From: Pinus tabuliformis
Lineage: Eukaryota > Streptophyta > Pinopsida > Pinales > Pinaceae
Length of the DNA stretch: 64,000 bases
Direction: 5' to 3'
Assembly (NCBI GenBank): GCA_031772625.1
Contig: CM062814.1
Location: 822,562,757-822,626,756, forward strand
A program made the translations under genes and the position numbers. Position 1 is the stretch's first letter. Every line of letters starts with the position of its first letter. Below are positions 10,985 through 22,531 of the stretch, one piece after another. The notes beneath the pieces are model-generated. The model was not told where the DNA came from. It saw only the letters and a list, made by a program, of their open reading frames with translations, and did no database searches.

Positions 10985-12235
10985 TTGGTATATAGATAGT
11001 GGGTCTTCATTCCATATGACAGGAGTTAGAGAGTACTTCTCCAGCTACATGGAGGATGAAATAAGATTCCAAAAGAAGATGGGGACTAAGTCCAAGAATA
11101 ATCCAATTGAGAGGGGGACAGCGTTATTTCAGAGGGCGTCTAGCAAGCCAATTCCAATCCACGATGTGTTGCATGTGCCAAGAATGGGAATGAACTTGAT
11201 TTCCACTTATATTCTTCAAGATAAGGGGTACAATGTACTCTTTAGAGGGTAGCAAGTGTTGATTAAGCACCAAGAGTGGAAGTCACCCATAGTAATTGGA
11301 GTCATGAGCTGCAGACTTTACATGTTGCAAATGGATACTCCAAAGAAACTAGTAAGCGGCATCAATCCAAGAGATCACAGAGAGCTTTCACAAAGGAGGA
11401 TGGGCCTTATCCACCACGAGGCACTTAAGTTTCTCGGGGAGGTAGTCATAGGTGTTCCAGAGGTGAGCACGGAGCACAATGACGTGTGTAAGGGATGTGT
11501 ATTGGGGAAGTTTACTATGACAACTTTTCCAAGAAGTGACAACACATCTAAGGGTATACTTAATTTGATTCATTCTGATATATGTGGTCCAATGTCGACA
11601 TAGTATCTCAGAGGGTACAAATATTTCGTTACCTTTATTGATGGTCACTCCAAGAAGACCTGGATTTACTTCTTGAAGACCAAGGATGAGGTCTTTAGTC
11701 GCTTCCAAGAGTTCAAAGCTCTTGTGGAGAAATCAACAAGTAGGAATATAAAGGTTCTTTGGTCAAATAATGGAGGCGAGTACACAGGAAAAGTCTTCCA
11801 GGAGTTCTGCATCAAGGAGGGCATCAAGAGGGAGTGGACAGTTCCTTACAACCCGTAGTGAAATGGGTTTGCTGAGAGAAATAATCGTGCAATATCAAAG
11901 GCAGTGAGGGCCATGTTGTATGACCGGGATATGCCAAGATACTTATGGGTAGAGGCGTGTAGTACTGCGGTGTATATTCAAACCAATCCCACATAAGGCG
12001 TTGGGAAAGATGGCACCTGAGGAAGCATTTACAGGAAAGAACCCAGATGTCAGCCACCTCGGAATATTTGGTTGTATGGCTTATTGTCATATTCCAACGG
12101 AAACAAGTTCCAAATTGGATCAAACTGCAAATAAGGGGTACTTTGTCGAGTATAGTGAGACTTCAAAGGCATACCAGATATTTATTCTAGGGACCAGGAG
12201 GATAGTTGTCAAGAGATATGTCTGATTCAAGGAGG
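10985..12235 (+). pseudogene. pol: Element E protease and integrase region
   Basis: The aspartic protease signature reads WYIDSGSSFHMTG (about 10990-11025), followed by VLHVPRMGMNLIS. The GAG-pre-integrase region carries the H...H-C-X2-C metal site (MGLIHHEAL... CKGCVLGKF, 11400-11510). The integrase core follows: HSDICGPMS, then FVTFIDGHSKKTWIYFLK, WSNNGGEY and NGFAERNNRAISKAVRAM. The second catalytic Asp of D-D-E is Asn here (WSNN for the usual RTDN). In-frame stops occur near 11250, 11600, 11858 and 11994. The C-terminal part matches copia integrase (MAPEEAFTGKNPDVSHLGIFGC). Confidence 0.87.
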
Positions 12236-12649
12236 ACAAGGCATATCAGAAGTCCAAAGATTTGCAAGCAGCAATTGATCATAATGAGCAACCATCAGAA
12301 GCTCCAAGGGTAGAACAACGGAATCAAGGACATGATAGTATGAGTATTGTTACTAGTATGAGCACAGGCTCAGGTACAAGTGTTCCAAAGAATTCACAGA
12401 AAATGGAGCGGTAGATGCAGCAGATACGAGAGATGCATCAAGAGTATGTGGAAGACCAAATTCCACCTTCTATAGTTGGCATGAGGAACCAGGAGGTTCA
12501 ATAAACACTCAGGGATGCTCAGTAGTTTGTGGGGACTCCTAAGATGGGCAAGAGACAGTAGAGACAACCAGACAGATACACTGGATACATGGCATTGATT
12601 AGTCAGTTCGTAGACAGCGAACCTTCCAGCTATTAGGAGGCGGCACAAT

Positions 12650-13740
12650 AGTAGGTGTGCGGGATGCTATGGTTGAGGAGTACAACTCAATTATGCAAAA
12701 CGACATTTGGGAGGTGGTGCCTAGACCGACAAATAGGGCGGTGGTTGGATCACACTAGATCTATAAGATCAAGCATGGTGCAGACGGTAGCACCGAGAAA
12801 TACAAGGCAAGGTTTGTGGCCAAGGGTTTCTCTCCAAAGGAGGGAAGAGATTATGAGACATTTTCTCTCGTGGCTAGGTATACTTCTATCAAGGTTGTGA
12901 TCTCACTTGCAGCACCAAATGGAATGGCAGATCCATCAAATGGATGTCAAGACGATGTTCCTTAATGGTGAATTGTAAGAGGAAGTGTACATTGAACAAC
13001 CAGAGGGCTTTGTGGGACACAGCAATGAGACCCACGTGTGCAGATTGAAGAGAGCTTTATACAGGCTCAAGCGGGCTCCCAGGGCATGGTATGAGCATAT
13101 TGACAGATACTCATACGGGATAGGCTTCGTGAAGAGTGAGGCAGATGCGAATCTCTACTATTTGATGGTTAGGGGTGAGGTACTCATTCTTGTCCTATAT
13201 GTAGATGACTTTTTTTTGACAGTATCATTGGGGCTCATAGAAGAATGCAAAAGGGACCTTGCAGTGGAGTTCGAGATGAAATACTTGGGGTTAATGCACT
13301 ACTTTCTAGGAATGGAGGTGTAGCAGACAGATGGGGAGATTTTCCTTGGACAAGGGAAACACTGCATCGAGATCTTGAAGAGATTCGAGAAGGAATATTG
13401 CAAAGCCATGTCTACACCCATGATAACCAATTGGAGGAAGGTAGACACATCCAAGGAGAAGGATGTGGACCCCACATTATACAGCCAGTTGACTAGCTCT
13501 CTTATGTATTTGGTCAACACCATGCTTGATATATCCTTTGTGGTAAACTCTCTAAGTCGGTTCATGGTTGAACCGAAAAGGGTGCACTAGACAGCAACAA
13601 AGCATGTGTTGCATTATTTGTGAGGTATAATAGAGTATGGGATCAGATATAATCGAGGTGATGGTGTCAAGTTGATGGGTTATACCGATGCAGAATGGGA
13701 AGGCAATATAGTGGACAGAAATCGAGACTAGAATATTCAT
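12650..13740 (+). pseudogene. pol: Element E reverse transcriptase and RNase H, truncated
   Basis: RVT_2-type reverse transcriptase. The pieces in several frames include EYNSIMQNDIWEVVPRP (12680), IYKIKHGADGSTEKYKARFVAKGF (12760) and VYIEQPEGFVGHSNETHVCRLKRALY (12985), then ILVLYVDDFFLT with the intact YVDD catalytic motif (about 13190) and DLAVEFEMKYLGLMHYFLGMEV. RNase H starts SSLMYLVNTMLDISFVVNSLSRFM (13490) and is lost after MGYTDAEWEGNIVDRN near 13725. Stops and shifts are frequent. The 3' LTR and the rest of RNase H are missing and the sequence continues into a Gypsy RT scrap. Confidence 0.87.
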
Positions 13741-13971
13741 CCGATGCTACAAAAACTAACACATTTGATATGGAAGAATGAAGAAATCAGACAGTGTTAC
13801 TTAGCCAGCCAAGGCTGGATCCAACCTAATTCTTTGCATTGCAGTAGCGTACTAGCACCCAAGAAAGATGGCTTTCGACAACTTTGCCTCGACTACAAAG
13901 CCTTGTACAAGATCAATATGAAGTTTCATTACCCACTTCCCAAAATTGACAACCTCTTGAACCAGTTCTGA
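13741..13971 (+). pseudogene. Gypsy-type reverse transcriptase fragment
   Basis: About 76 open codons read WIQPNSLHCSSVLAPKKDGF, then a DYKALYKINMKFHYPLPKID stretch and NLLNQF. This is the start of a Ty3/gypsy reverse transcriptase finger domain (compare the usual KKDG, R-C-DYR-LNK and YPLP-ID-LLDQL pattern). It is joined directly to the broken end of copia element E, so it marks a recombination or end-joining junction. Nothing of the rest of a Gypsy element is visible next to it. Confidence 0.85.
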
Positions 13972-16225
13972 GCCATGTTCTTCAGAAGACCGATCTCAAT
14001 CTGCTACATTTGTAGCTTTTGTTTTGGTGTGCTCCTAATTGAATACCCAAGACAGAAAATAGAGCAGACCAAACAAGCCAACCCATTTGCAGATAATCAA
14101 ATAAAATCATTAAAAATACAACAATAACATCTTGTTTGTAAATAGATAAGGACTTACTACTGTCAACATAGAAAGTTCATTGGAGCTTCATTTACATGTC
14201 TCTCAAATGAATGTGAGCAACAACACAACAAATAGGGCAATCTTGGCTTAAAAAAATAGAATAGATAAAATTTTGATCAGTCACATCAGCAGAAACCCCA
14301 TAAATATGCCTCTCATTATATGTAATTCAAGTTAAAACCAATATGTAGAGAAAAGTTCCCTTATTTGCATATGTATCCAAGAGTGGGAGAATAAAGTATA
14401 GAAAAATAGTAAATCTTTATATAGACATTTGTTGTTCAAGACTTCTGAAATAAGACTTGTGGTTCCTCTAATCTTTGGCCTCGTGAAATGCCATAAGAAA
14501 AAGATTTGAAAGAGAATCCTGCAGAGGATATCTTTGGCTTGCTTTATCTTTGTGTTTTTCTGTCTCACAATTTTCACAAAAGGAGCTGCTACTCATTAGC
14601 AAAACCCAAACCTTAGTAAATCATCTTATTGCATTTACATACTTGTATTGAAAAAATGAAATATTGATTCAAAACATAGTTAACACTCTAACATGAGAGC
14701 TTTGGTACAAGATGAAGGTCTCATGAGTCTGTCATTCTATCTTCTCATCATGGTCAAACAGAAACAATATACTTTCAACTAGGGATCAACAAGCATATGC
14801 TGGTAAAATTCTTTCTTAATCAAGCATAAAGCACTCCAACTTTTGCAGTTTGAAAACACACTTACCTTGAAGAACAACAGTCCAGCCTTCACTACAAATA
14901 TTACGACAAATAACTTCGTCCAGTATAGAAGTCACAAAAATGCATGTATTAGGGGTCACATCCCAAGCTGAGGAAGTTGCTTGAAGAGAATGCTGTGGAC
15001 AGGAAACATCAAGCTTAACCAATTGTAATGTATACAGCACTGCCACATGTTGAATCAATTTCCCCTGTAATACATGAGGTGTTAAGTCAATAACATCTTC
15101 CCTGTTATAAGAAGACAGTAAATCTCAAAAACCCTTATTAAGAGAAAAGTCGGATGTTTTAAGTTGCTTAAAATTCTGTAAGTAATCGAATGTGATACTG
15201 GCTCAGAAATTGCTAGAAAAAAGTAATTTCTTGAAAGATTACATGGGTATACTCTATGGAAATTTTGCAAATCCTAAGGCATAAGAATATTGAGACATCT
15301 ACAATTGACTGTACTAGATGAGATTATAAGGCAAGCAATGTACAGAATTTCCACTTAATGATGTGGAGAAGATATGATTGTAGGTTAGCCTTTAAAGAAC
15401 CATGGAACTTCTATCAGAAGATAATACCATGGCCATCACTAAGCTGCACAACACTAAAATAGACTAGGAAGCTAGCATAATGGTTTGCCAGATTTGACAC
15501 CAAAGAAAACAAGAATTCCCATAGACAATAACAAGATATCAAATCATTTTGTCAGCAGATATAATTATCATCTTTATATGCTTTGGATGCGGTACTATTT
15601 AGTACCTATGGTTTGGGATCAGGATACTTTCACAAAGTATCAAGGTTTCTACTTTGTTGTATTTTGTTGGTAATATTATGAACAATGACTGATCGGCTCT
15701 GAGCCTCACTGGAATGCACCCTTTTTATGGTGCATATGCAGAATGTATTTTCATTATACATATAATGAAGATATGGGTACCTTCTCTACGGAAAAAAATA
15801 ACAAGATATCAAACAGGCAATGCTTGGAAGTTTGAGTTAAATCTTATGGATATATTAAGAGATGCAGGCATATCAATAGGGACACACAACTACAGGGTGG
15901 TTCTAGTTGATTTTCACTTGTTTATATTGTTACTGGAATTGGTTTCTAGTTTTGGAACCATTGTTGCACGATCCTCCCCCCCCCAAAGGATCCAAGTGTG
16001 GAACCGCATCCCGTATCTTTTGCTAGAGCTCACCTGAGCATTTGAAGGGCCGAGTTGACTAGGAGGAGGCCGACTTCATCTATTTGGAGCCTAAAAATTC
16101 AATTTTTACAAATTTAAATTTCTCTTTTTCAATCGACATGAAGAACATATCTTCCAATATTTTTCTTTTGTTTCTAGCATGAAGAACATGCTTGCAAATA
16201 CATTAATGGCTCAAATATACATTAT
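13972..16225. other. Unclassified AT-rich DNA
   Basis: I see no recognisable domain, terminal repeat or RNA gene. Short open frames on both strands lack family features. A poly-C run lies at about 15977-15986. Probably eroded repeats. Confidence 0.5.
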
Positions 16226-17430
16226 CATTTAAAACCGGAACCGGTGACCGGACCGGTCCACCTAATGAACCGGTTTACCGACCGGAACTGGTCTAACCGG
16301 CATTGGTTTGGTCTAAACGAACCGGTTTTAGAAAAATACATTAAATAATTATTTTTTAATGAAAAAAAATATTTTTAAGATTTAAAACCATGATTCCAAG
16401 CCAATAGAGACAAAATATGCAAAGATTGCTCATTTATATACCATGTAAAGGTGAATATATCAAAATGGCACTGAGTGCAATACATATCATCGACAAAATA
16501 CATAAGCAATGAGGCTCTAAATGGCCTCTAGAGTGCAAAAACAAAGCCTACAAACTATGGGGCCAGTGGCCTACTACAAGACTCCAGTCTACATATATGA
16601 TAATACTATAATAGTGATCAACATTATCACTTGAAACTTCTCATGAGTCATCATGATCAAACTCAGTTGGTTGAGTCTCGACTCCCAAACTTTGCAGTCA
16701 CAAACTTCTCTATTGGTTCAGTGACTTGAGTCTCAAACTTCTGAAGGTATTCTGCCCTAATATGCCCTATTATTTCATTTGGTGCTCCACATGGCTTTAC
16801 ATGGCTTCCTATCCTAGCCAAGTGTTGCTTGAACCTATTAATACCCCCTCCTTGAATGGATTTTTGGCAATATTTGCAAATCATTTTGCCATCAATCATA
16901 TCACAATGAGCCCATGCAGTATCTCTGGCTTTTGGAGGCATGATGACTACCTGGAAATGCAAACTAGCTTCCTTAGCCTCCTCTTGAAGATGGCAACTCC
17001 ACTGACAGCTACACACTATCTCCAAAATAGCTCCAACTCCAACTCCAATATGACTACTTCAGCTGCGCAAAAACTCAACACTCTCCAAGCTCACAAACAA
17101 ACTCACAAACACTCCAAATCAGTTGTGTGAGACAAATGAGAGTGAGAGGGGCCTCTTAAAGGCTTGGAGAGGGTGTTTTTGGAGGGAAAACACCCTTAGT
17201 TTCCCCCCAAAACCCCTAAAACACAGTCAGAATTCCGCTTTTTTAACTTTACGGTGGGCGTGCCTCTAACCGGCCGTTTCCGTCCTAAACCGGCCAGTTA
17301 GCACCGATTAGGGCAAAAAAAAGGAGAAATGGGCTAATGAACCAGGTTTTTTGGCCGGTTTAGACCGGCGGGCTTGCTAACCGGCCGGTTAGACCAGTAA
17401 CCAGTTTTTAAAAACGGTTTTTAAAACTAT
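16226..17430 (-). mobile_element. hAT-type element remnant with AACCGG-rich ends
   Basis: A BED-finger gene (minus strand) sits between two regions dense in AACCGG/CCGGTT motifs (16231-16330 and 17260-17415). The outer edges read TTTAAAACCGG on the left and, reverse-complemented, GTTTTAAAAACCG on the right, an imperfect inverted repeat. Subterminal short-motif arrays bound by transposase are typical of hAT elements. I could not find a convincing 8-bp duplication, so the exact ends are approximate. The internal deletion leaves no DUF659 or dimerisation domain. Confidence 0.65.
16663..16941 (-). pseudogene. BED zinc-finger N-terminus of a hAT transposase
   Basis: From the ATG at 16941 the frame reads MPPKARDTAWAHCDMIDGK, then MICKYCQKSIQGGGINRFKQHLARIGSHVKPC. 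This is a DNA-binding BED finger as at the start of many plant hAT transposases (W, then C-X2-C and a downstream H pair). About 93 codons are open up to 16663, where the reading ends; the catalytic part of the protein is gone. Small size and position between terminal-type repeats argue for a transposon fragment and against a host BED protein. Confidence 0.8.
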
Positions 17431-17464
17431 GCATCATAGTTACAAAAATCAACACTCGGGATAC

Positions 17465-17560
17465 TCACATTGCCTACTCCAGGATGGAATGATCTATAGA
17501 TGTGCATGTGATGAGTCACATTGCCTACTCTGGGATGGAAAGATCTATAGACATACATCA
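17465..17560. repeat. 51-bp tandem repeat, two diverged copies
   Basis: The unit beginning tcacattgcctactc repeats at 17465 and 17516 with about ten differences. It lies in what should be the 3' non-coding part of element F, just upstream of its polypurine tract. Confidence 0.8.
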
Positions 17561-17648
17561 ACATAGAAAACTCACGAACTTTTCTTAAGCAAGAAGAATT
17601 TTCAGCTAAGGAGAAATTTGTTGTCAACTAAGGAGAACACCTACCTCA

Positions 17649-18859
17649 CTAAGAGGGAGTGTTGATTTAGTGTAGCATTGGGAGGTGTTCCCACATGCCA
17701 AATAGGTCTCAAGTCAACCAATGGAAATTAAAATTAAAATTTTATTTTTTGGAGTGCAAGTCGACCTAGGAAATCAAGTTAGCCCAGCGAAGTGAAGGGA
17801 CGTGTCCCTTGGCTTATTTTAGCCAGTGTTGCGAACATCTCAATAACATCCCGATTTTATCTTGAAATCATGATTTTTTTGCCTAGTCGATGTTTGCTGA
17901 TTTTTACCAATATTTTTATGGTATCTTAATTTTGCCAGTGTTTGCAAATTTTTACCGATATTTTCCCAATTTTTACGATTTTTTGGTTTTCCGGACCCTT
18001 GCTGATTTTATCCTAATGCCGATGTTTGCAACATTGATTTTAGCCCATTTCACAAGTATAAATAATGATGTGACGTTTCACTTTTACCACCAAGCAAGTT
18101 TCTTCTTCATTTTTGAGGTCTCTTGGACAGTCGCACGTGTGGAGAAAAGGAGGACGAATTGACTGCTTTTGAACGAATTGTTTCTCTCTGTTTGACCGAG
18201 TTTGACCACAGTGAATCGCAGGTTGATCACAGCAACCACTGGCCAAAGTCTGACCAGTATGAGCACAGTCAACCGCAAGTTGACAGCAGGAGCTGCAAGC
18301 CGAAGTTTGAAGAATTTACCGCAGTTAACTACAGGTTGACCATAGTTTCGACAGGCCAAAGTTTGACCAATTTGATCGCAACCAACCACAGGTTGACCAT
18401 AGGAGATGCAAACCAAAATTTGACCAATTTCATCGCAGTCAACTCTAGAAGCCACAAGGCCGAACTTGACAAGAGTTAATTGGTTTGACTGGTTTTTACC
18501 AGTGTTATCTTGTTGTTGATTTTATCCATGTCTGACTGGTATTTTTTGACTTGGATATCGGCACAGATTTCTAGACAATTTGTATTTGTAAACCTTGTTG
18601 AAGAATAATTTCACCTAAAAGAAAAGTTGTTAGGTTTTCTCCCAAGGTTGGGTTTCCCAAGGTAAAATTATTGTCTCTATTGTGCATGCCTATCTTTCTA
18701 TGATCTTTATTATTTCCACTACATTTACTGTTGAGATTTTCTGTGTATAATTGCTCAATGATATCAGTGGCAAGAGATAAATTGTTTGAAGGTCATTAGG
18801 TAGTAATTATTAGATTTCGAAAATTGGTTTCTATTGTGCATCTTGTAGAAAATTCAACA
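17649..18859 (+). mobile_element. Family F 3' LTR with its polypurine tract
   Basis: A polypurine tract (CTAAGAGGGAG, 17649-17659) directly precedes an LTR of 1200 bp, TGTTGATTTAGTG...AATTCAACA (17660-18859). A TATA box (TATAAATAA, 18057-18065) is followed by a CACGTG block (18134-18139), AGGAGGA, a sense-strand TTGAC array (18180-18550) and a CCCAAGGTTGGG hairpin (18641-18652). The tract shows this is a 3' LTR, not a solo LTR. The internal region and 5' LTR are not recognisable upstream, where the hAT remnant lies. Confidence 0.82.
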
Positions 18860-20242
18860 TTAACCACATCCTAGTGTTACTATACTAATTAATTCACTGT
18901 GTTGTTTTGAGCTTACTATACAGAAGTTTGAGTCTTCTTCCTGGTGAGTAGCAGCAGCCCTTAAATACCCCAGTGTAAGATACCTTGCCTCCAAACCTTC
19001 ACGTCAACCCTAGGTTGATAATATTTGTTGCTTGAGCTAGTCTTGGTGGTTGGACAGATGATAAAGACTTCGTTGGTGTGCTTTTGTGTCATGGACAAGA
19101 ACCCTGCTTTTTCCTTCAACAACTTCATTTCCACAGAGATGTTAACTTTCAATGATTTACCAGTGTGCCTCTGCAATTCTCCTCAAGCTCTTCGACCTGG
19201 TTTTGGCCTGCAGTTGCGGCCCTGTGGCTACGGCGTTATGGCTGCGGCCCTACGGCTACGGCGTTATGGCTGCGGCCCTACGGCTACGGCGTAATGGCTG
19301 CGGCCCTGCGGCCACTCAAAAAAACTCAATTGCGTGTCGATTGTTTGTCTTAGAACCTTGTTAATCCACTTCAGAAATACCACGGAACAGACGATTCTTA
19401 ATATTGCTTAGGTAAAGAAATCACAGAAAATTGCTTCCTCCTTTCCAAACCAAAACAGAGATGCTTCAAGGCTAGTGCTATGCCAAACAAGGCAAAAATC
19501 TTTAATCCTCAAACCCAACCAAAATTGCTCCAAAGACTTATGCCAGAACAAGGAAAAGAATGTGTCTAGGTAGGGTGGGATCAGCTCCACCAAAACTAGA
19601 CAAAAGGATTAGAAAGGGTGGGATCACCTCCACCAAAGCTAATCGAGAAGAAGGGGTCTTAAACCCTCAAAGCCTCAGCTCAAGAAAATAAAGATATCAA
19701 ATCCAAATCGATGATCCTAAATGGCTCCAACTCTCCTTTATTTATAGATTTCTCGATGGGGTTTCATTTAATGTGAGGGGTTGTAAGTGCAACCCCAAAA
19801 TTTGGGCCTTTTTCCCCAACCAACCCAAAATCTACCCAATGTTTCCCCCAAAAATTGGATAATTTGGGTTTTCCCCCTTTATCAAGACTATAGCCTACAG
19901 GGTTGGATAGATTATTTCGTCCTCCCATGGGCAATTAAACCATTGGGGACATTACAATTACATTGAATCTGCACCCAAGCCAATGGTGGAAAAGGTAAAG
20001 TCACCTAAGGAATCAGCTTTACATCATGACAATTCTATTTTTGTTCCTAAGGATACTATCATTGATAATGGAAATCAAAATCAGCCAAAAATGCAAGTCA
20101 CTTTGTCCACCCCATTAGTTGGGCATGTGGGTGTCACAATTTGGGAAAGTTGGTGTATTTCAGATAAAGGTGTTCTTGCACAAGTTGGGATATAAGAGAT
20201 TGGAAAAACAGCTCCAAGGCAGAGACACATCTCTCTCGTAAT
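18860..20242. other. Unclassified DNA with short tandem repeats
   Basis: No coding region is recognised. It holds the 28-bp GC-rich tandem at 19215-19316, and a two-copy motif of about 44 bp (gggtgggatcacctccacc, about 19573-19660). The minus-strand frame at 18961-19176 (71 codons) has no family I can name. Confidence 0.5.
19215..19316. repeat. 28-bp GC-rich tandem repeat, about 3.6 copies
   Basis: Units start at 19215, 19243, 19271 and 19299. Each reads close to tgcggccctacggctacggc plus gttatggc. The block is much more GC-rich than its surroundings and open in several frames, so local open frames here are repeat artefacts. Confidence 0.92.
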
Positions 20243-21255
20243 CAGTGTTATCAAGACAGGACCAAACCGATCTGAAACTATCGGTCTGACTGTTTTGAGG
20301 CAAAAAGTCAGTTCGGTACCGATTCAGTGAAGCCGCGTAGAACGCAACAAGTGAGGCCGGTTTTTCTTTTTTCTTTTAATTTTTGTCTTGGTTGGGCACT
20401 ACCCCACAATAGGTTCCTAACATTCAAGCCTATGGCCCTACTATTGCTATGCAATTCATTGTAATGTTAAATTCTTAAAGTAAAAGTGACATTCTCTTTT
20501 ATATTTCATTTTCATCCTTTTACTTAAATTTTAACATTACAATGAAATGACTTTCGATGTTTGAGAGTGGTTCTAACTTCTAACCTCATTGAATTTCATA
20601 TGGAGAAAGTAGAATTTTAGATCACACTCAAAATCCAGCAAACTTAACAGTTTTTCAATATTTCAAGATTGGGGGGATTGCAATGTTTCCATTGGATTTT
20701 GTCATGTATGAGGGTATCGAACTAGCATTTAATCAAGAGCACCAATCCCGATATGTACCTCGATGCTAGTGGCATTGTTTGTTGAACTCCTCTATCATGA
20801 TCCTACTGGAAAATGTACTCATCACTCAAACAAAATCTTGAATTGACATGCTAAGCATATTTTATCTCATTTTAATGCTTAGAGGGTGATATTGATGACG
20901 AAAATCCCAATATAGGTAAATATTTTGATGACATGTAGGTATTTCTTGTAGCATGATTTTTTTGGATGCTAGAGGCCATCTAGGTCTTGTTTTTTAATGT
21001 ATTTTCGGTTCAAATATGGATTGCACTCGGTGTTATTTTGGTTATGTGCACCCTTACATGCTCTATCAATGACAAATTTTGCGTATTTATGTATAAACGG
21101 TTTGGATTCATATGGATGCACATGAATATATGTGGTTTTCTTTAAAATTTGAATATTTTATGTGTTTTTGGTTGACCGGTTTTTTTACCGGTTTTCGTCC
21201 AATTCTGACCGATTCCCAGTCTAGGGGGTCTATCGGTCCGGTTCTAATAGCGTTG
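20243..21255. mobile_element. Non-autonomous hAT-type element with imperfect 8-bp target duplication
   Basis: This 1013-bp element starts CAGTGTTATCAAGACAGGACC and ends so that its reverse complement reads CAACGCTATTAGAACCGGACC. The flanks are CTCGTAAT (20235-20242) and CTCATGAT (21256-21263), six of eight identical, consistent with an aged 8-bp hAT duplication. The ends are rich in ACCGG/CGGTC motifs, as in the remnant at 16226-17430. There is no transposase frame inside, so it would have been moved in trans. Orientation cannot be assigned. Confidence 0.78.
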
Positions 21256-21496
21256 CTCATGATGCCTCAGCAATGAAGCAACCCAAAGGTAAGACAACAG
21301 GATGTTCATAAATTTGGCCATGTTATAGATGACATATCGCTGGCAGATTATCAGATTTCAATTGCAATTAAAAATGAAATGAAGAAAACCTTTCAAGTAG
21401 GCAATGCACACCATATAATCTGGAGCAAAATTGTCGGTGTCATTGTTAGAAAATATGTAAGCATGAACTTGGTATAACATTTATTGGCATGGTTAA

Positions 21497-22531
21497 TGTT
21501 GGAAATATAACTAGGTTCGGTCTTCATTAAATATATTTGAGTCATCATGTAATGAACTTGTCAAAAGAATAAAGAAAATAATTTTTATTATTATTATTAT
21601 GACTTATTAAAGGATGGGTTTCATGCTTGGGTCATCATGTTTTAGGTCAAAGTCCCCATTGAGGACTTTTAGGATTTATTCTAAGTTAATAGAGTCATTG
21701 TACTTTTAAAGAGACCTTTCTTGGGCTTTTGAATCATGTAAAAAGGTTAAGTATTGAGTCAAATATGAATTATGTTGCCTCCATACCAAGTCGGCCCTAA
21801 GATGAACAAGTCGGCCTCACCAAAGGACTATAAACGAAGCAATTCGAATTCCATTTGAAGCACACTCTCAACAAGCAAGTTCGATATCTCTTGAAGCTGG
21901 GAAAAAATGCGAAGTAGAGAAAAGAAGGCAAAAGGAGTGCGAGTTTGGTCTAAGAGAAGGAAGGAAGGAAAATCGAAATCTTGGTGCATCTATCTCTCTC
22001 TCGTGCCCTGATTTGTAAGATTGAAGTTCTCTAGTTGATGCCGTAGCCTGTTATTGCATGTTGCTGCTAATATAGGTCAAAGTTGTTGGTGTTGGAAGTT
22101 GTATTGGGCCAAGATCAAAGTTTCTAAGTGAAGATAGAAGTCTTTCAGTGAAGATCAAAGTCTCCAAAGCTAGGTCGAAGTTGTTGGGTCGAAGAAAATG
22201 TTGTTGCTGTTGCAGAGTCAAGTAGGATCATTTGCAAGAGAAGAAGAAGGTTGACCTAGTGTGGAGGAAAGTTTGTGTCAAGGTCTAGAGTCTTGGAATA
22301 TATCAGAAAAACTATTGAAAGAAGAATTACTGACTGGGTTTTCCCCTAGAGAGGGGTTTTGCCCTGACTGTGAGCCTATATCTGGTGTCCATTGATTTAT
22401 GTGTTATTGCTTTGGTAATTGCTTGATGAACTAAAAGAAAGAAGATAGAAATAAACCTAATAAGAAATCAAGAACATCACAAGTAATTATCAAGTATAAT
22501 AAAATCTTTTTGCTTTTCTGATTTTCTAACA
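21497..22531 (+). mobile_element. Family G solo LTR
   Basis: This is 1035 bp, TGTTGGAAATATAAC...ATTTTCTAACA. The flanks GTTAA (21492-21496) and ATTAA (22532-22536) agree in four of five bases, a worn 5-bp duplication. It contains an (ATT)n run near 21585, a purine-rich leader, and the conserved hairpin CCCCT-AGAG-AGGGG (22343-22356) between GGGTTTT and TTTTGCCC. No internal region is attached on either side, so it is read as a solo LTR left by recombination between two LTRs. Confidence 0.8.

Noticed and set aside
17649..18859. F as a solo LTR
   Set aside because: A polypurine tract directly precedes it and the flanks (GGGAG and TTAAC) do not match, so it is the 3' LTR of a decayed element.
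18961..19176. Minus-strand 71-codon frame as a host exon
   Set aside because: No recognisable family, no clear splice sites, and it lies between transposon remnants; kept only as unclassified.
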